From assembly GCA_020431545.1 (NCBI GenBank), contig JAGQIB010000434.1:1-8154 (forward strand): a stretch of 8,154 nt of DNA. The letters are read 5' to 3'. Origin of the DNA: Gemmatimonadota bacterium (lineage in GTDB: Bacteria > ARS69). This document shows, one piece after another, positions 1 through 6,414 of this stretch. A program made the translations under genes and the position numbers. The notes below the pieces were generated by a model. The model was given only the letters and a program-made list of their open reading frames with translations. It was not told the DNA's origin and ran no database searches. Numbering within the stretch: position 1 is the stretch's first letter; every line of letters starts with the position of its first letter.

Positions 1-155
1 CGATCACGAGCATCGCGGGCGTCGGCGTGGGGGAGGGCAAGCCGGGACCGGTCACGATGGGGCTCGTGGAAGACATCCAGCGGATGATGGACGATCCGTC
101 GAACGGTCTGCCGCTCGACACGCCCACCGAGGCGCTGGCGGGCGCGATCGCCTAG
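1..155 (+). CDS. C-terminal end of a class-IV PLP-dependent aminotransferase (5' truncated)
   Basis: The frame entering at base 3 encodes 50 residues and stops at TAG 153-155; the rest of the gene is upstream of the window. The fragment contains GEGKPGPVT followed by an amphipathic helix. This matches the C-terminal G-x-G-x-x-GPxT-x-x-L motif of fold-type IV aminotransferases (branched-chain aminotransferase IlvE, D-amino-acid aminotransferase, aminodeoxychorismate lyase), where the GPVT loop helps bind the cofactor phosphate. These cytoplasmic enzymes transfer or eliminate amino groups using PLP. Which member this is cannot be decided without the N-terminal part. About 20 residues after the helix form a family-atypical tail rich in Pro and Ala. 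The stop is followed 67 bases later by a strong intrinsic terminator, so this gene is probably the last of its transcript. Confidence 0.65.
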   Translation, partial: ITSIAGVGVGEGKPGPVTMGLVEDIQRMMDDPSNGLPLDTPTEALAGAIA

Positions 156-221
156 CGCGGTTCGCCCCGTAGCGGTGGCGCGACCGCCATCCGCGCGCTG
201 CAGGCAGAGAAGAGACGTCGA

Positions 222-261
222 ACGGCGCTCCCGAACCCCGGGAGCGCCGTCTTCGTATCTT
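222..261 (+). terminator. Intrinsic (rho-independent) terminator after the aminotransferase gene
   Basis: A perfect 12-bp hairpin pairs 222-233 with 239-250 around the 5-base loop AACCC. The stem is almost all G-C. It is followed by a pyrimidine-rich, moderately T-rich tail (TCTTCGTATCTT). The tail contains an exact tandem copy of CTTCGTAT (251-258 and 259-266). The position, 67 bases past the aminotransferase stop and about 90 bases before the next promoter, fits a terminator insulating the upstream gene from the PadR operon. The tail has fewer Us than a classical terminator, as is common at this GC content. Confidence 0.75.
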
Positions 262-353
262 CGTATCCGGCTCCGTCGCCCGGCCGCGCATCTCGTCCCG
301 GTCGAGGGACCGCCCCCATTCCACCCGGAGCGGTTCCCCAGGGGCACTGGGGC

Positions 354-382
354 TTGACCGTTGCATACTCAGTATGCATACT
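354..382 (+). promoter_or_regulatory. Putative sigma-70-type promoter of the padR-ABC operon
   Basis: TTGACC at 354-359 matches the -35 consensus at five of six positions. Exactly 17 bases later CATACT (377-382) matches TATAAT at four of six. Transcription would start near 389, giving a leader of about 20 bases that carries the GGAG ribosome site at 399-402 before GTG 410. This placement puts the ATG at 374 upstream of the transcript and argues against it as the start codon. The -10 and spacer coincide with the inverted repeats at 363-382, so a bound repressor would block RNA polymerase directly. Confidence 0.65.
363..382. promoter_or_regulatory. Probable PadR operator: overlapping inverted repeats on the -10 element
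   Basis: Two perfect dyads overlap here. GCATACT (363-369), one spacer base, then its exact complement AGTATGC (371-377) form the first. AGTATGCATACT (371-382) is a 12-bp uninterrupted palindrome. Together they give three alternating ATACT/AGTAT half-sites in 20 bp, the most AT-rich stretch nearby and clearly unlike the GC-rich surroundings. PadR-family dimers bind dyads of this kind in their own promoters. Assigning it to the adjacent PadR protein is inference from position. Confidence 0.7.
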
Positions 383-398
383 GGGGATCCCTTCGACC

Positions 399-402
399 GG
401 AG
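399..402 (+). promoter_or_regulatory. Ribosome binding site GGAG that sets the padR start at GTG 410
   Basis: GGAG lies seven bases before GTG 410, an ideal spacing. The only other candidate start, ATG 374, has no purine-rich sequence in the proper window and lies within the operator and -10 element. Confidence 0.65.
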
Positions 403-409
403 CGCCGAC

Positions 410-952
410 GTGTCCGTCCGCAACGGAATCCTCGCCCTGCTGGCGGAAGAGCCGCGGCACGGCTACGCCCTGAAGTCGGAATTCTCCCGCCGGACCGCGG
501 GCACCTGGGAGCTGAACGTCGGGCAGGTCTACACGACCCTGGCCCGACTCCGACGCGACGGGCTCGTGGCCGAGGACGAACCGGTGGACGGCCCGCGCCA
601 TCGGTGGAGGGTGACCGGATCGGGGCGCGGCGCGCTCGAAAAGTGGCTCGGGACCCCGGTGGATGAGGCCGCGAGTCGGAACGAGCTCATCCTCAAGGTG
701 CTGCTCGCACTCGGCGGGCCGCCGGATCGACTTCGCCTCGTGTTGGATCGGCAGCGGGCCTTCGCCATGGAACGGCTCCAGGAGTACACGAGGGCACGCC
801 CCGTTCTCGCGGATGCGGGCGACCTGTCCGCCGAACTCGCCCTGGACGCGCTGGTCCTTCGCGTGGATGCGGACCTCCGCTGGCTCGATCGATGTGAGCA
901 GCGGGTCGCGGATCGCGAGCGCGAATCCCGACTCGACCGGGGTTCTCGATGA
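410..952 (+). CDS. PadR-family transcriptional regulator
   Basis: This 180-residue winged-helix repressor is of typical PadR length. Starting at GTG 410 the protein begins MSVRNGILALLAEEPRHGY, the usual opening of this family. The recognition helix is the segment NVGQVYTTLARLRRDGLV (about residues 36-53), followed by the beta wing (to about 72). A helical dimerisation tail (about 90-175) contains a 'DLRWLDRCEQR' segment. PadR proteins are cytoplasmic dimers that repress their own operon and adjacent transporter or detoxification genes, releasing DNA when a small molecule binds. An upstream ATG at 374 would add 12 residues, but it lies inside the promoter/operator and lacks a ribosome site. 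The gene overlaps the ATPase gene by ATGA (949-952), so the two are translationally coupled. The ligand is unknown. Confidence 0.9.
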   Translation: MSVRNGILALLAEEPRHGYALKSEFSRRTAGTWELNVGQVYTTLARLRRDGLVAEDEPVDGPRHRWRVTGSGRGALEKWLGTPVDEAASRNELILKVLLALGGPPDRLRLVLDRQRAFAMERLQEYTRARPVLADAGDLSAELALDALVLRVDADLRWLDRCEQRVADRERESRLDRGSR

Positions 953-1665
953 AGGACGCGCCGGCCGTCTCGTTCGAGCGTGTCGAGCGCGTCTACGCCT
1001 CGGGGCCATCCGTCACGCGGGCGCTCGGACCGATCGATCTCGAGCTCGAGATCGGCGAGTTCGTCGCGATCATGGGACCTTCCGGGTCCGGCAAGTCCAC
1101 GTTGCTGTCGCTGGCCGGGGCGCTCGATCGCCCGACCGCGGGCCGCGTTCGGCTGCGCGGGGTCGACCTCGCGACCCGGACGGCGAGCCAGCTCGCGACT
1201 CTGCGCCGCCGATCTCTCGGGTACGTCTTTCAGGATCTGAACCTGCTCCCCGGCCTGACGGCGTGCGAGAACGTGGCTCTGCCCCGGGAGCTGGACGGAG
1301 CGTCGATCGCCGTCGCGCGGCGGGAGGCGCTCGAGGCGCTCGACACGGTGGGCCTCGGCCACCTCGCCGAGCGCTTTCCGGAGGATCTCTCCGGCGGCGA
1401 GCGGCAGCGGGTTGCGGTGGCACGCGCCTTCGTCGGGGCGAGGGAGCTCGTGCTGGCCGACGAACCCACGGGGGCACTCGACTCGATGGCGGGCGAGCGC
1501 GTCTTGCGGCTGCTGCGGGAACGTTGCGACGAGTCGGGCTGCACCGTCGTGCTCGTCACCCACGACGCGACGCACGCCGGCTGGGCCGATCGCGTTCTGT
1601 TCCTGCGCGACGGGCTCCTCGCGAGTGAGGCGCGCGGTTCCGCGCGGCTCGTTCCGGGTGTTTGA
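949..1665 (+). CDS. ABC transporter ATP-binding protein, LolD/MacB (FtsE-like) type
   Basis: This 238-residue nucleotide-binding subunit has every functional motif. Walker A is GPSGSGKST (43-51), the Q-loop glutamine is Q95 in GYVFQDLNLLPGLT, the signature is LSGGERQR (147-154), Walker B is LVLADEP with D171 and E172, the D-loop is ALDS (176-179) and the H-loop histidine is H205. The Q-loop context NLLPGLT and the length are typical of the LolD/MacB/SalX group, which pairs with FtsX-like permeases and works by mechanotransmission rather than classical substrate channelling. The start ATG 949 overlaps the padR stop; GGGG at 939-942 is a weak ribosome site, so coupling is likely. Its 3' end overlaps the permease gene. 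It is a cytoplasmic ATPase expected to dimerise under the two FtsX halves of the downstream protein. Confidence 0.95.
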   Translation: MKDAPAVSFERVERVYASGPSVTRALGPIDLELEIGEFVAIMGPSGSGKSTLLSLAGALDRPTAGRVRLRGVDLATRTASQLATLRRRSLGYVFQDLNLLPGLTACENVALPRELDGASIAVARREALEALDTVGLGHLAERFPEDLSGGERQRVAVARAFVGARELVLADEPTGALDSMAGERVLRLLRERCDESGCTVVLVTHDATHAGWADRVLFLRDGLLASEARGSARLVPGV

Positions 1666-4600
1666 CTTGAGGTCCTGGCACGCGCTGGGTGCGCTCCTGC
1701 GAATCGAGCTCCGGAACGCGCGGCGGCGGCCGAGGAGCTCGTGGCTCGTCGCCGTCGCGATCGCGGTCCCGGTCGCGGCCGTCGCGGGTGGCGGCACGAT
1801 TCTCCGCATCACGCGCGTGACCGACGAGGAAGCGAGAACGGCGCGTCTCGGATCCGCCGACCTCCGAATCGAGAACTTCTCCGCGGCGGCAGACTCGACG
1901 TTGCACTCGCTGCTCCCGCCCCCCGCCACCTGGAGTCGCGTGACCGAAGGTGCGGAAGGAGTGCGGGTTCCCGGCCGCCGTTTGATGGTCCGCGGCCTCG
2001 CCCTCGACGAACCGGCACGCACCGCCGATCCGATGGCCGGCGGGATGATCCGGATCGTCCGAGGCCGCGCGCCTCGCGACGCCGGGGAGGTCGCGCTGTC
2101 GGAGACCGTGCTGGAACTGCTCGGGCGCGAGATCGGCGATCGCGTGACGCTCGACTACGGAACGACGCGCGTCGTGACCGGCGTCGCGCAGAATCCGGAA
2201 AGTCTCGACGACGTCTTTCTGCTCCGCACTCGGGCCTCCGCGGAGGACCGGGGCCGCACGTTCGCGCTGGTGAGCCTGACGCCGCCGGACGACGCGCGGG
2301 ACGTCGCCACGCGACTCCGGGAAGCAGGCCTGGAGGTCACCGCACGCCCGGAGATCGATGCCGCGGATCGCGATCTGGACGCGGTCGTGTTTCTCCTCGG
2401 CGGGATCGGACTGTTGGAAGCGGCGCTGGTCATCGCCGCGTCGCTCACCGTCGGACTGCGACGCCGGCAGCGGGAGATCGGGCTCACGACGTCGGTCGGG
2501 TGCGATCCGCGCGACCTCGCGCTCGCGCTCCACGTCGCCCTTGGGGCGACGGCCGCGGTCGGTGCCGTGCTCGGAGCGCTGGTCGGAGTTCTCGCGGCGG
2601 CCGCCGTACATCCGGCTCTCCCGGGTTTGAACGCGCGCGACGACGGTCCGTTCGAGGTCTCATGGCTCCATGTGTACGGTGGGATCGCGCTCGGGCTCGG
2701 GACCGCGCTCGTCGCCGGTGCGCTGCCGGCGCGGCGTGCGATCCGGCTCCCGGTTCGCGAGGCACTCGGTGCTCGTCGCCCCGTCACCGCCCCGGCGCAC
2801 GGTTGGCTTGCGGTGGGACTCGCGTTCGTGGCCGCGAGCGTCGCGCTGCTGCTCCTGTCGGGTGACGGGTCTCGCGCGGCGGCCTGGCGGCTTCCGCTGG
2901 CCTCGGCGCTCGGCGTCCTCGGCTTCGGCGCGTGCAGTCCGTGGGTGCTGCAGGTACTCGCGCGCGGGGCCGATCGACTGCCGCTCGCTCTCCGGCTCGC
3001 CGTGCGCGACGCGGGACGATTCCGTGCTCGAAACGGCCCGGTGATCACGGCTGTGCTCGCCGGCATGGCGATCAGCGTGACGGTCGCGTGTCTGCTCACG
3101 AGCGTCGAGAACGCAATCGGTCGCATGCCCGCCCGGCTGGCGAGAGACCAGCTTCTCGTGGAGGGGCCCGAGGCGGCGGCGGTGGCGGATCGGATCGCCG
3201 ACGCATTGCCGACGCTCGCGGTCGCGCCGCTCGCCGGCGCCTACGCGAACGGTCTTCCCGTGCTCGCGACGAGCGACTCCGTCGCCGGGCCGGAAGACTG
3301 GGTGGCCGTCGGCAACGAGCTGCTACTCCGAGCGCTCGGCGCCGAATCGGCGCTCGATGCGTTTCGCGCGGGCTCGCTGATCGCGCTGGGAGAGCGGGAG
3401 ACGAAGAGCTGGCGGCTGACTGCGTGGCGGAGTGGGGGAGAGATCGCCCGCCCGCAGACACGGCCCGTCGAGCGCGACGGGAACGTACGATCCCCTCGCT
3501 TCGTGATCGCGCGGTCTGCGCTCGAGCCAAGCGGTCTCACGGCGGGTCCGCCGCCCCGCAAGACGCTGATGCCCACGCTCGTTCGTCTCGCGGCGGACGT
3601 CGACCCTCCCGCGCTGGAACGCGCCCGGGAGATTGCCGCCGCCGCGCCGCACACGACGATCGAGGCGGAGATCACGAACCGTCGACCGTCCACCCGCTAC
3701 TATGGCGCGGTGTTCGTGGCCTGCCTCGTGACCGGCCTCCTCGTGATCCTCGTCGCCACCGCGCTCACGGCGGAGGAAGCGGCGATCGACGATCGCCTGC
3801 TCGGCCTCGTGGGAGCGCCCGTCCGGCTCGTGCGCCACCGGAGCGCGACGCGGGCCGCGTTCCTCGCCGGCATCGGCTGTATTCTCGCCGTGCCGGCCGG
3901 GATGATCCCAGCGTACGGTCTCCTCTCGGTCGCGAACGTTCCGCTCGAGTTCGTGGTGCCGTGGAGTCGCCTTGCGGTCACGGCATTCGGACTGCCGGCA
4001 CTCACCTACGTGCTCACCTGGATCGCCTCGCGCCCGACGCTCACCGCGCGGATCGCCGCCACGATCTCGCTGCTCGTGTTCCTGTCGACTCCGGCCGCTT
4101 CCGCCACGGAGCCGGTGCGGTGGACTCCGTGGGAAGGACGATCGGCGGACGGAACGCCTATCCGGGGAGAGATCGGAAGACTCACGGTTCCGGCCGATCG
4201 GTCGGATCCGGATCCAGGCTCGGTCGAGCTCGCGTTCCTCCGACTCCGCACGACGAATCCGAGGCCCGGGCCGCCGATCTTCTTTCTCGCCGGTGGCCCC
4301 GGCGCGGAGGGAATCGCGAACGGCGTGCTCTGGGCTACGCATCCTCGCGTTCGCCTGCTCGAACACTCCGACGTGATCGCGCTCGATCAGCGGGGCACGG
4401 GGTGTTCCGTGCCGAATCTCGCGGAGCCGGAGGTTCCGTACGAGCTTCCCCGGGACCGTCCGGTCCGACGAGACGACGAGCTGCGTGAATTTCGCGCTGC
4501 GATCGAGCGTGCGCGCGATCAGTGGGAGGCCCGAGGAGTCGATCTCGCGGATTTCGACACGGTGGCGAGCGCGGACGACGTCGACGACGTACGGGCGGCG

Positions 4601-5518
4601 CTCGGGATCCAGCGGGTGGTGTTGTTCGGGGCGAGCTACGGAACGCATCTCGGGATCGCCTATCTGCGACGGCATGGTGATCGGGTGGAGCGCGCGGTCC
4701 TGTCGCGCGTCGAGGGTCCGGACGACACCTGGAAGCTTCCGAGCGTGCAGCAACGGGTCCTCGCCCGGCTCACGGAGATGGCGGCGCGCGATCCCGACAT
4801 CCGGTCCACGCTTCCGAACGTCGAGGCGAGCGTGCGGGGCTTGCTCGAACGACTCGCGAGGGAGCCGGTGTGCTGCGAGCGTGCGGGCGATGACGGCGGC
4901 GGGCTCGTCCTCGGACCGCGCGACCTGCAGTACGCGCTCGCCGTCTCGCTCGGGGAGACGAGGAGGATCGCGGAGATCCCGCGACTTCTCGTGAGTCTCG
5001 AGCGGGGACGGTGGGAGGAGCTGGCCACGCGAGCGATCGACCGCCACGGAGTGGTCGGGAACGCGATGGCCATCGCGATGGACTGTGCGTCGGGTGCGAG
5101 TCCATCGCGGCGCGCACGGATCCGGAGGGAGGCAAACGACCCCGCGAATCTGCTCGGAGACGCCATCTGCGGTCCATTCTATCCGGAGGCCTGCGTCGCC
5201 GATTGTGAACCGCTGGGGCCAGGCTTCCGCGAGGCGTTCTCCTGCGACGTACCGACGCTGTTCGTGAGCGGCGAGCTGGACGCGAGGACGCCGCCGGAGA
5301 ACGTCGAGCGACTGCGGAGCGGGTTCGCGAACTCCACGCACGTCACGGTGGCGTTTGCCGCCCACGACGCGCGCGAGCTCATGTCGGACGAGTTTCGCGA
5401 TCTTCTGCAGGCCTTTCTGCGAGGCGAACCGGTGGAGGATTGCGTGGTCGAGTTGCCGTTCCGGTTCGATCGAATCGAGCCAGACGAGGCTATTGCCCGG
5501 AATCCAGGCCCAGAATGA
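1658..5518 (+). CDS. Fusion protein: FtsX/MacB-type ABC permease joined to a periplasmic alpha/beta hydrolase (tripeptidyl-aminopeptidase, S33-like)
   Basis: One open frame of 1286 residues (numbered from GTG 1658). Residues 1-798 are a ten-helix permease: TM1 29-48; first extracytoplasmic domain to about 241; TM2-4 about 242-357, with the REIG motif (272-275) and the PARR motif (357-360) of FtsX permeases; TM5-7 about 383-483; second extracytoplasmic domain about 484-680; TM8-10 about 682-790. A hydrophobic stretch 799-812 ends in ASA (814-816). Residues 817-1286 form a hydrolase with an oxyanion-type GGPG (879-882), DQRGTG (910-915), nucleophile S993 in GASYGT, acid D1208 in SGELDARTPP and base H1236, the latter two in a TAP-like C-terminal region. 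The even helix count puts the permease C-terminus in the cytoplasm, so the extra segment places the hydrolase in the periplasm. The start is uncertain: GTG 1658 overlaps the ATPase stop, TTG 1667 is the alternative, and neither has a good ribosome site. Substrate unknown. Confidence 0.85.
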   Translation: MFDLRSWHALGALLRIELRNARRRPRSSWLVAVAIAVPVAAVAGGGTILRITRVTDEEARTARLGSADLRIENFSAAADSTLHSLLPPPATWSRVTEGAEGVRVPGRRLMVRGLALDEPARTADPMAGGMIRIVRGRAPRDAGEVALSETVLELLGREIGDRVTLDYGTTRVVTGVAQNPESLDDVFLLRTRASAEDRGRTFALVSLTPPDDARDVATRLREAGLEVTARPEIDAADRDLDAVVFLLGGIGLLEAALVIAASLTVGLRRRQREIGLTTSVGCDPRDLALALHVALGATAAVGAVLGALVGVLAAAAVHPALPGLNARDDGPFEVSWLHVYGGIALGLGTALVAGALPARRAIRLPVREALGARRPVTAPAHGWLAVGLAFVAASVALLLLSGDGSRAAAWRLPLASALGVLGFGACSPWVLQVLARGADRLPLALRLAVRDAGRFRARNGPVITAVLAGMAISVTVACLLTSVENAIGRMPARLARDQLLVEGPEAAAVADRIADALPTLAVAPLAGAYANGLPVLATSDSVAGPEDWVAVGNELLLRALGAESALDAFRAGSLIALGERETKSWRLTAWRSGGEIARPQTRPVERDGNVRSPRFVIARSALEPSGLTAGPPPRKTLMPTLVRLAADVDPPALERAREIAAAAPHTTIEAEITNRRPSTRYYGAVFVACLVTGLLVILVATALTAEEAAIDDRLLGLVGAPVRLVRHRSATRAAFLAGIGCILAVPAGMIPAYGLLSVANVPLEFVVPWSRLAVTAFGLPALTYVLTWIASRPTLTARIAATISLLVFLSTPAASATEPVRWTPWEGRSADGTPIRGEIGRLTVPADRSDPDPGSVELAFLRLRTTNPRPGPPIFFLAGGPGAEGIANGVLWATHPRVRLLEHSDVIALDQRGTGCSVPNLAEPEVPYELPRDRPVRRDDELREFRAAIERARDQWEARGVDLADFDTVASADDVDDVRAALGIQRVVLFGASYGTHLGIAYLRRHGDRVERAVLSRVEGPDDTWKLPSVQQRVLARLTEMAARDPDIRSTLPNVEASVRGLLERLAREPVCCERAGDDGGGLVLGPRDLQYALAVSLGETRRIAEIPRLLVSLERGRWEELATRAIDRHGVVGNAMAIAMDCASGASPSRRARIRREANDPANLLGDAICGPFYPEACVADCEPLGPGFREAFSCDVPTLFVSGELDARTPPENVERLRSGFANSTHVTVAFAAHDARELMSDEFRDLLQAFLRGEPVEDCVVELPFRFDRIEPDEAIARNPGPE
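4010..4108 (+). other. Fusion junction: signal-peptide-like segment and possible internal start
   Basis: Codons from GTG 4010 (residue 785 of the fusion) read as a secretion signal. There is a basic stretch with two arginines (792 and 798), a hydrophobic core AATISLLVFLS, and a small-residue end AASA before Thr-Glu-Pro, a good signal peptidase I site after residue 816. The same bases also encode the last permease helix. The segment may be a pure membrane re-entry helix, a cleavable internal signal, or the start of a separately translated hydrolase. No convincing ribosome site precedes GTG 4010, which favours synthesis as one chain. Confidence 0.5.
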
Positions 5519-6197
5519 CGGCCTCTTCGTCCGAGAGCTCGATCACGACCTCGTCGCCCTCCTCCAGCGGGATGACGTTCGGGTCGTTGTCCGCGCAGAC
5601 GAGCGCGGGGCCGCGCGTGATCCGGATCCGGATCACGGTTTCCTCCGGCAGCACGAGGTGATCGAGCGGCTCGGTGGAGTTGTTGAACGCGAGACCGATC
5701 CCGGCCTGGAACAGCGAGTGGGTGATCGATCGGTAGTAGGCGGTGGAGCCGAACACGGTGGCCGCCACGACGCCGTCGCCGAGGATCTCGTCGCCGAACT
5801 CGCGGTCATCGATCCACACGCGATAGCGCACGCTGGAAGTCGGGCGCGAGTTGTGGACGATGATGTCGTTGAGACCCACCAGAGTCTCGCCGTGCGCCTC
5901 CGCGCGCACCTTGCGCCAGCGGGTCTCGGAGAGGCTGCCGGCCGAGAGGCGGCGCAGCGCGTCGCGGAGTTCGTGCGGTCCGCAACGCTTGCCGTGGCGG
6001 CTGTTTCGCAGCGGGAGCTTCGGCACACCCGGCCACTCGCGCTCGCTGCCGAGCAGAAGTCCGTCTCCGCCCCAGGTCAGCACCACGTCCGGTCGCTCGC
6101 GGACGGACTCGAGGCCGCATTCCTGCACCGCCGCGACGACGTTCGCGGTGTCTCGACCCAGAACGAGGATGCGTCGGTTCATCGTGCGGGTGGCCAT
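5490..6197 (-). CDS. Divergent NAD(+) kinase-family protein
   Basis: The 235-residue product has the order of motifs of the NAD kinase family, cytoplasmic enzymes that phosphorylate NAD to NADP using ATP. It shows GGDG (43-46, D45 being the expected catalytic aspartate), LND (109-111) in place of the usual NE motif, and GDGVVAATVFGSTAY (140-154), equivalent to DGxxxSTPTGSTAY. A beta-rich C-terminal half follows. It is shorter than common NAD kinases (about 280-300 residues) because most of the N-terminal alpha/beta region is missing. The loop after GGDG reads KLPLRNSRHGKRC instead of the usual GxNxGxLGF, so it is a divergent subgroup and the substrate is less certain. ATG 6197 has AGGAG 13 bases upstream; ATG 6182 is an alternative start without a ribosome site. 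Its stop lies 29 bases inside the convergent fusion gene. Confidence 0.8.
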   Translation of the reverse strand: MATRTMNRRILVLGRDTANVVAAVQECGLESVRERPDVVLTWGGDGLLLGSEREWPGVPKLPLRNSRHGKRCGPHELRDALRRLSAGSLSETRWRKVRAEAHGETLVGLNDIIVHNSRPTSSVRYRVWIDDREFGDEILGDGVVAATVFGSTAYYRSITHSLFQAGIGLAFNNSTEPLDHLVLPEETVIRIRITRGPALVCADNDPNVIPLEEGDEVVIELSDEEAVILGLDSGQ

Positions 6198-6253
6198 GTG
6201 CTGACGTGCTCTCCTGCCGCGGGAGCGGACATCGCGTGCGGGGCCATCGACCC

Positions 6254-6282
6254 AGGATCGGGGGCCGTTCCGGGCGTGTCAA
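6254..6282 (-). promoter_or_regulatory. Putative promoter of the NAD-kinase-family gene
   Basis: On the minus strand a perfect TTGACA (6282 to 6277) is followed after 17 bases by GATCCT (6259 to 6254), which keeps the A2, T3 and T6 positions of TATAAT. A transcript would start near 6247, leaving a leader of about 50 bases that includes the AGGAG before ATG 6197. The -35 match is strong and the -10 is weak. Confidence 0.45.
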
Positions 6283-6402
6283 GCCGCTGCGCCGCGGGGG
6301 GAGGCGGAACGGCGCGAGTGGTGGTAAGGTACCCCCCGATTCGTCCCGAGGTCGGCTTTGACCGCCGCGCCTCCCCGTGCGCGTAGCCCGCCCATCCTCC
6401 AC

Positions 6403-6407
6403 GGAGG
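6403..6407 (+). promoter_or_regulatory. Strong ribosome binding site GGAGG that sets the start at ATG 6415
   Basis: GGAGG lies seven bases before ATG 6415, and a canonical signal peptide begins exactly there. An in-frame upstream start at 6358 would add 19 unlikely residues before the signal peptide, so it is rejected. Confidence 0.8.
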
Positions 6408-6414
6408 GGAACCG

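Noticed and set aside
172..187. Small GCGGT/ACCGC inverted repeat upstream of the terminator
   Set aside because: A 5-bp stem with no conserved context is expected by chance at this GC content.
374..409. ATG 374 as the padR start
   Set aside because: It lies within the operator and -10 element, would be upstream of the predicted transcript, and has no ribosome site. GTG 410 has GGAG at seven bases and a family-typical N-terminus.
152..1009. 285-codon minus-strand frame opposite padR
   Set aside because: The + strand frame is an unmistakable PadR protein with promoter, operator and ribosome site; the minus product has no recognisable feature.
1412..1657. Longest possible start of the fusion gene at 1412
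   Set aside because: The extra 82 codons overlap the ATPase gene across its signature, Walker B and H-loop region and encode no permease-like sequence. The permease begins only around 1658-1690.
3323..5365. 680-codon open frame on the minus strand
   Set aside because: It lies opposite the fusion gene, whose frame carries clear permease and hydrolase motifs. The minus product is arginine-rich, low in complexity and shows no domain, as expected for a shadow in GC-rich DNA.
6325..6386. Promoter for the barrel gene (TAAGGT at 6325-6330, or TTGACC at 6358-6363)
   Set aside because: TAAGGT has no -35 at proper distance, and TTGACC has no acceptable -10 16-18 bases downstream (GCGTAG). Neither is convincing enough to annotate.
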